This document shows positions 31,266 to 34,408 of a stretch of DNA of 34,408 nt, piece after piece (positions within the stretch are counted from its first letter, which is position 1; each line of letters opens with the position of its first letter). The stretch is taken from positions 1-34,408 of the forward strand of contig JAYOFO010000022.1 in assembly GCA_038117265.1 (NCBI GenBank), in the 5' to 3' direction. The translations under genes and the position numbers were made by a program. The DNA comes from JAYPUG01 sp038117265. GTDB lineage: Bacteria > Pseudomonadota > Alphaproteobacteria > UBA6615. Below the pieces are notes generated by a model that did not search any database, was not told the DNA's origin, and saw only the letters and a program-made list of their open reading frames with translations.

Positions 31266-32090
31266 TTACTCGGCCGCCTGCTTCGGTGCCACCTCGTCGG
31301 GCGCCGGCGCGGCATCCGCGTCGGCCCCCGCGGCCAGGCGCGCCGCGATCTCTTCCTGGGTCAGCGGCTGGTTGCGGAACCGGCCGTGCTTCTCGTAGTA
31401 GCGGTCGGTCTGCACGTGCTTGGCCGCCGTCAGCGGCAGCGCCTTAACGAAGTCGTACAGCGCGACGAAGCCGCCGGTCCACATGGTCCGGGCCATGTGC
31501 ATTACCGCACGCGAGGCGCGCAGCTCGGCCACCGGGGCGTTCTCGATCCGGTGGTAGTTCTCGCGGTCCTTGAGCGCCTCGTCGACGAGGTGCGGTGCCG
31601 ACCAGTTGCAGCGATAGTGGATCGTGCCGTCGGGACGGATGATGTAGACCACGTTCGGCATGGCGCCGTAGGCCCGGTGGAAGTCGCCGTTGAGGTTGTC
31701 GACGAGCACGCGCCGGAATTCCCTGTAGCGCGGCGCGACCAGCTTCGCGGCCTTGAACTTCTCTTCCATCGACTGGTGCGGGCCGAGGCGCTCGCCCGGA
31801 TGGGCCTCGCGCACATAGACCATCAGCCACTCGACATCGGCGTGGTTCGGGATGATGTCTTTCCACATGCCGATGTTCTTCGTGTACATCGAGCAGGTGG
31901 ACGAGCCGGTCTCGATAACGACCCACTTGCCCGCGAAATCGGACAGCTTGACCTCGTCGCGCGTCTCCAGATCGAAGAGCGTCGCGTCGATGAACGAATC
32001 ACCGGCCTGCGGGCCGACGAAGGTGTCGAAGTTGTAGTCGACCACGCGGAAGCGCGGGTTGTTGTAAACGGGCTGCTGAGGTTGCGACAT
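31266..32090 (-). CDS. Iodothyronine-deiodinase-like thioredoxin-fold protein, Cys form
   Basis: This 274-residue protein has a thioredoxin-fold core that follows the iodothyronine deiodinase (T4_deiodinase) pattern: VVIETGSSTCSMYTKN where deiodinases have the Sec-bearing strand, then WLMVYVREAHP, QSMEEKFKAAKL, VLVDNLNGDFHRAYGAMPNVVYII and DGTIHY. The active-site residue is C66 encoded by TGC (31893-31895), not a Sec codon. Bacterial relatives are generally called redoxin/AhpC-like, with unknown substrates, and true deiodination is unproven. The C-terminal ~80 residues are an extra helical, Ala-rich tail. The ATG at 32090 has GAGGAGG upstream. It follows the alpha/beta hydrolase gene after 117 bp and ends at a terminator. 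Confidence 0.78.
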   Translation of the reverse strand: MSQPQQPVYNNPRFRVVDYNFDTFVGPQAGDSFIDATLFDLETRDEVKLSDFAGKWVVIETGSSTCSMYTKNIGMWKDIIPNHADVEWLMVYVREAHPGERLGPHQSMEEKFKAAKLVAPRYREFRRVLVDNLNGDFHRAYGAMPNVVYIIRPDGTIHYRCNWSAPHLVDEALKDRENYHRIENAPVAELRASRAVMHMARTMWTGGFVALYDFVKALPLTAAKHVQTDRYYEKHGRFRNQPLTQEEIAARLAAGADADAAPAPDEVAPKQAAE

Positions 32091-32207
32091 CTTAGGCCTC
32101 CTCTGTTTCGGGCGTCGTTCGTTGTTATTGGTGCTTGGCGGGAACAATTGCGCCATTTCGCCGCAGGTTCAAGTGCGAACCCATCACATTTGCTTTGCGT
32201 TCGCGCG

Positions 32208-33269
32208 TCAGGCCGACAGTTTCGCCGCCATCCAGTCGGCCATCAGCGGCCGCGCCTTGTAGGGGATGTTGTCGCAGACATGGTTTCCCTCGGGGTAGAC
32301 AACGAGCTCGGCATCGCCGCCCGCCTCGTCGATCATCCGCTGGGATTCCTCGACCGGGCAGATCTCGTCGAGCCCGCTGTGGACGATCAGCAGCGGGCAC
32401 TCGATCCGGCCCAGCGCGCCCGCCAGGGTGTAGCCCTTGGCGGTCTCGCCCGCCGCCTCGACGGTCTCGTCGCCGAAGCCGAAGCGCAGCGTGTCCTGCA
32501 CGGCATAGGGCAGCCGCCCCCAGATGTCGGACAAATCGTAGAAGCCGCCGATGGAGATGCAGGCCTTCACGCGCCCGCCGGCCGCCGCACGCGGCGCGGC
32601 GTAGCCGCCATAGCTGCGCCCCCAGATGCCGATGCACGCGCCGTCGATCGCGGGATGGGCCGCCAGCGCATCGACCACCGCGCCGACCGGCACGTCCCAA
32701 TCGGGGCGCAGCTTCCACTTCTGCCAGGTCAGGCTCTGGCCGGGCCCGTCATAGGCGCAGGTCGCGACGCCGCGCTTCAGGAACTCGTTCTCCAGCGTGT
32801 GGAACTCCTCCTTCGTGGAGTCGCCGCCGCATGTCAGCATCACGCAGGGCGCAGGGCCGTCCGCACCGGCGGGCACCCGCAGGTTCGCCGGGAAACTGTC
32901 GCCCTCGTAGGGAACGTCGATGATCTGTGCGGGCGGCGCCAGGTGCGGCGCGGCCTTGGCATAGGCGGCGCGCTGTCGCTTCTGGACGCGCGCCTTTTCG
33001 CCGGCATCGGCGAAGTACACCGACTGGCCGATGTGAAAATAGAGCGCAGCGCGCTGGAACGCCTCGCCCGCCGACAGCGCATGGCCATCGGCCAGCGCGG
33101 CATCGCCCAGCGCCTCGTGCAGCGCGCCCAGCTCCTCCCAGACGGGCAGCCACTGGTCCATGCTGGTGACCCGCGCGAGCATGGTGTGCGCGTCGTTGTA
33201 GTCCACCCCCGCCGCGAGGAAGCGCGGGAAACGGTGCCGGATAGTTTCCTGTAGTTCTGCGTCGGACAT
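32208..33269 (-). CDS. Alpha/beta hydrolase related to 2,6-dihydroxypseudooxynicotine hydrolase
   Basis: This 353-residue protein has an N-terminal helical domain (about residues 1-115) in front of an alpha/beta-hydrolase domain. This is the layout and length of 2,6-dihydroxypseudooxynicotine hydrolase, a C-C bond hydrolase of nicotine breakdown in Paenarthrobacter. The triad positions are S219 in GRSYGGY, D301 in HSGLDEICP and H330 in PEGNHVCDN; PLMADWM at the end also matches. Related proteins include esterases of the FrsA/DUF1100 type, so the substrate is open. The ATG at 33269 follows GGGGGAGGA. A Mo-hydroxylase gene lies 78 bp upstream on the same strand. Confidence 0.85.
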   Translation of the reverse strand: MSDAELQETIRHRFPRFLAAGVDYNDAHTMLARVTSMDQWLPVWEELGALHEALGDAALADGHALSAGEAFQRAALYFHIGQSVYFADAGEKARVQKRQRAAYAKAAPHLAPPAQIIDVPYEGDSFPANLRVPAGADGPAPCVMLTCGGDSTKEEFHTLENEFLKRGVATCAYDGPGQSLTWQKWKLRPDWDVPVGAVVDALAAHPAIDGACIGIWGRSYGGYAAPRAAAGGRVKACISIGGFYDLSDIWGRLPYAVQDTLRFGFGDETVEAAGETAKGYTLAGALGRIECPLLIVHSGLDEICPVEESQRMIDEAGGDAELVVYPEGNHVCDNIPYKARPLMADWMAAKLSA

Positions 33270-33347
33270 TGCGGATCCTCCCCCTTTTTGCTGGCCAAGC
33301 CTACGCGCAGCAGGGCCGCGAGAGAAAGCGCCCTCGCGGCCGCGCCG

Positions 33348-34408
33348 CTATCCGTTGAGCGCCGCCCAGACCCGCGCCGGAGTCATCGGCAGGTCGATCG
33401 GCCCCTTGCCGGCGCTCGCCAGCGCGTCGGTCACCGCGGCCATGCCCGAGGGCAGCGAGCCCGCGACCCCGGACTCGCCCGCGCCCTTGGCGCCCAGCGG
33501 GTTGGTCGTCGCCGGCACCCCGTGATGGCCGACCCGCAGGTCGGGCAGATCGTCGGCGCGCGGCATCATGTAGTCCATGAACGAGGCGGTCACGAGCTGG
33601 CCGTCGGCATCGTAGACGACGTGCTCGCCCAGCACCTGGCCCAACCCCTGGGCGACACCGCCATGGATCTGGCCGTCGACGACCATCTCGTCGAACACGT
33701 TGCCCACATCGTCGACCGCGGCATAGCCCACCACCGTGACGACGCCCGTCTCGGGATCGACCTCGACCTCGCAGACATGGCAGCCGTTGGGGAAGGTCAT
33801 CTGCGGGGATTCGAACTTCTCGCGCGCATCCATGCCGCCGGCCAGTTCCTCCGGCAGGTCCATGCCCACGATCCGTTCGGCCAGGTCGAGGATACCGATC
33901 GCCCGGTCGGTGCCGGATATCCGGAACGCCCCGCCCTCGAACGCGATGTCCTCGGCCGCCGCCTCCAGCACGTGCCCGGCCAACGCCTTGCCGCGCGCGA
34001 TCGCCACGTCGCAGCTCACCGCCATGGCGCTGCCGGCCATCATCATCGAGCGCGAGGCGACCGAGGGCGTGCCCGGCGGCGCCTCCAGGCTGTCGCCCTC
34101 GATCAGGCGCACTTGCGAGGGCGCGATGCCCAGCCGGTCGGCGATCAGGCGGGTGTAGGTCGACAAATGGCTCTGGCCCATCGCCTGGACGCCGAGGCGG
34201 ACCGTCGCATAGCCGTCGCCTTCGAAGCGCAGGTCGGCCGTCTCGTCGAGGATGCCGCCGGCGACCTCCAGGAAGCAGGCGAGCCCAATGCCGCGCAGCT
34301 TTCCGCGCGCCTCGGACTGCGCGCGGCGCGCCGCGAACCCGTCCCAGTCGGCGAGCGCCAGCGCCTTGTCGAGGCAGGCCTCGAACTCGCCGGAATCGTA
34401 GATCGGCC
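33348..34408 (-). CDS. Second Mo-hydroxylase large subunit, 5' end outside window
   Basis: The visible 352 C-terminal residues are the second molybdopterin-binding region of a xanthine dehydrogenase/aldehyde oxidase-family large subunit. Conserved segments include RGKLRGIGLACFLE, the GQ-rich MGQSHLSTY, FPNGCHVCEVEVDPETG, QIHGGVAQGLGQVLGE, ASFMDYMMPRADD and the catalytic-type Glu in KGAGESG. It is clearly paralogous to the protein at 590-2917 but differs throughout. The reading frame stays open to the window edge, so about half the gene is missing. Any FeS or FAD subunits would have to be on the right, outside the window. It is upstream of, and probably co-transcribed with, the C-C-hydrolase-like gene. 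Confidence 0.9.
   Translation of the reverse strand, partial: PIYDSGEFEACLDKALALADWDGFAARRAQSEARGKLRGIGLACFLEVAGGILDETADLRFEGDGYATVRLGVQAMGQSHLSTYTRLIADRLGIAPSQVRLIEGDSLEAPPGTPSVASRSMMMAGSAMAVSCDVAIARGKALAGHVLEAAAEDIAFEGGAFRISGTDRAIGILDLAERIVGMDLPEELAGGMDAREKFESPQMTFPNGCHVCEVEVDPETGVVTVVGYAAVDDVGNVFDEMVVDGQIHGGVAQGLGQVLGEHVVYDADGQLVTASFMDYMMPRADDLPDLRVGHHGVPATTNPLGAKGAGESGVAGSLPSGMAAVTDALASAGKGPIDLPMTPARVWAALNG

Noticed and set aside
31893..31895. Selenocysteine codon in the deiodinase-like gene
   Set aside because: The codon reads TGC (Cys), not TGA; no selenoprotein is needed.
31182..33254. 690-codon open frame on the + strand over the deiodinase-like and alpha/beta-hydrolase genes
   Set aside because: It is antisense to two well-supported genes with motifs and Shine-Dalgarno sites; its translation is Arg/His/Gly-rich with no domain. 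Such shadows are normal in GC-rich DNA.
1..34408. tRNA, rRNA, CRISPR arrays, insertion sequences, attachment sites
   Set aside because: I looked for cloverleaf-like segments, regularly spaced repeats, transposase motifs and terminal inverted repeats and found none.

Overview
The window is GC-rich chromosomal DNA that looks alphaproteobacterial. This rests on gene style, codon use and the mix of catabolic families (CaiB/BaiF, CocE/NonD, GMC, Mo-hydroxylases, valine catabolism, PhnM plus DUF1045). Genus-level assignment is not possible from sequence alone. I see 34 protein genes, most of them intact. One gene carries an apparent frameshift, and two are cut by the window ends. There are no rRNA, tRNA, CRISPR, transposase, phage or plasmid functions, and no recognisable transcriptional regulator.

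Layout, left to right. (1) 1-4599: a truncated cupin gene (-) diverges from a + strand group of molybdenum-hydroxylase large subunit, GFA/CENP-V-like zinc protein and a CodA-like amidohydrolase with a one-base frameshift. (2) 4604-7037: a CitE-like lyase (-) divergent from an MFS transporter (+), then a small unknown protein (-). (3) 7111-11769 (-): FAH-family hydrolase, ketopantoate-reductase-like protein, Baeyer-Villiger-type flavin monooxygenase and MBL hydrolase. The last three form a tight operon. (4) 11967-15504 (+): MDR oxidoreductase, YciI-like protein, RidA-like protein, PhnM and DUF1045 2H-phosphoesterase, another tight operon. (5) 15501-20763: GMC oxidoreductase (-), a 66-residue zinc-ribbon protein (+), and a valine-catabolic operon (-) of isobutyryl-CoA dehydrogenase, 3-hydroxyisobutyryl-CoA hydrolase and MmsB. 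(6) 20879-24368: a cytoplasmic beta-propeller plus CmcJ/NvfI-type oxidoreductase pair (+), facing an SDR plus beta-hydroxyacid-dehydrogenase pair (-). (7) 24464-27470: an AHL-lactonase-like MBL protein (+), then CaiB/BaiF CoA-transferase and a gamma-resorcylate-decarboxylase-like amidohydrolase (-). (8) 27734-31167: CocE-like hydrolase and OsmC-like protein (+), then an HcaT/LacY-like MFS transporter (-). (9) 31266-34408 (-): a second Mo-hydroxylase large subunit (5' end outside the window), a 2,6-dihydroxypseudooxynicotine-hydrolase-like alpha/beta hydrolase and a Cys-type iodothyronine-deiodinase-like thioredoxin-fold protein.

Together this reads as a scavenging/degradation region: oxidative attack (Mo-hydroxylases, BVMO, GMC, CmcJ-type), hydrolysis (FAH, CocE, MBL, amidohydrolases, alpha/beta hydrolase), CoA chemistry and uptake by two MFS carriers. 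The most unusual parts are the Mo-hydroxylase / C-C-hydrolase-like / deiodinase-like cluster at the right end, the beta-propeller plus CmcJ-type pair, the orphan PhnM-DUF1045 pair, and a strong 12-bp hairpin at the start of the OsmC-like gene.
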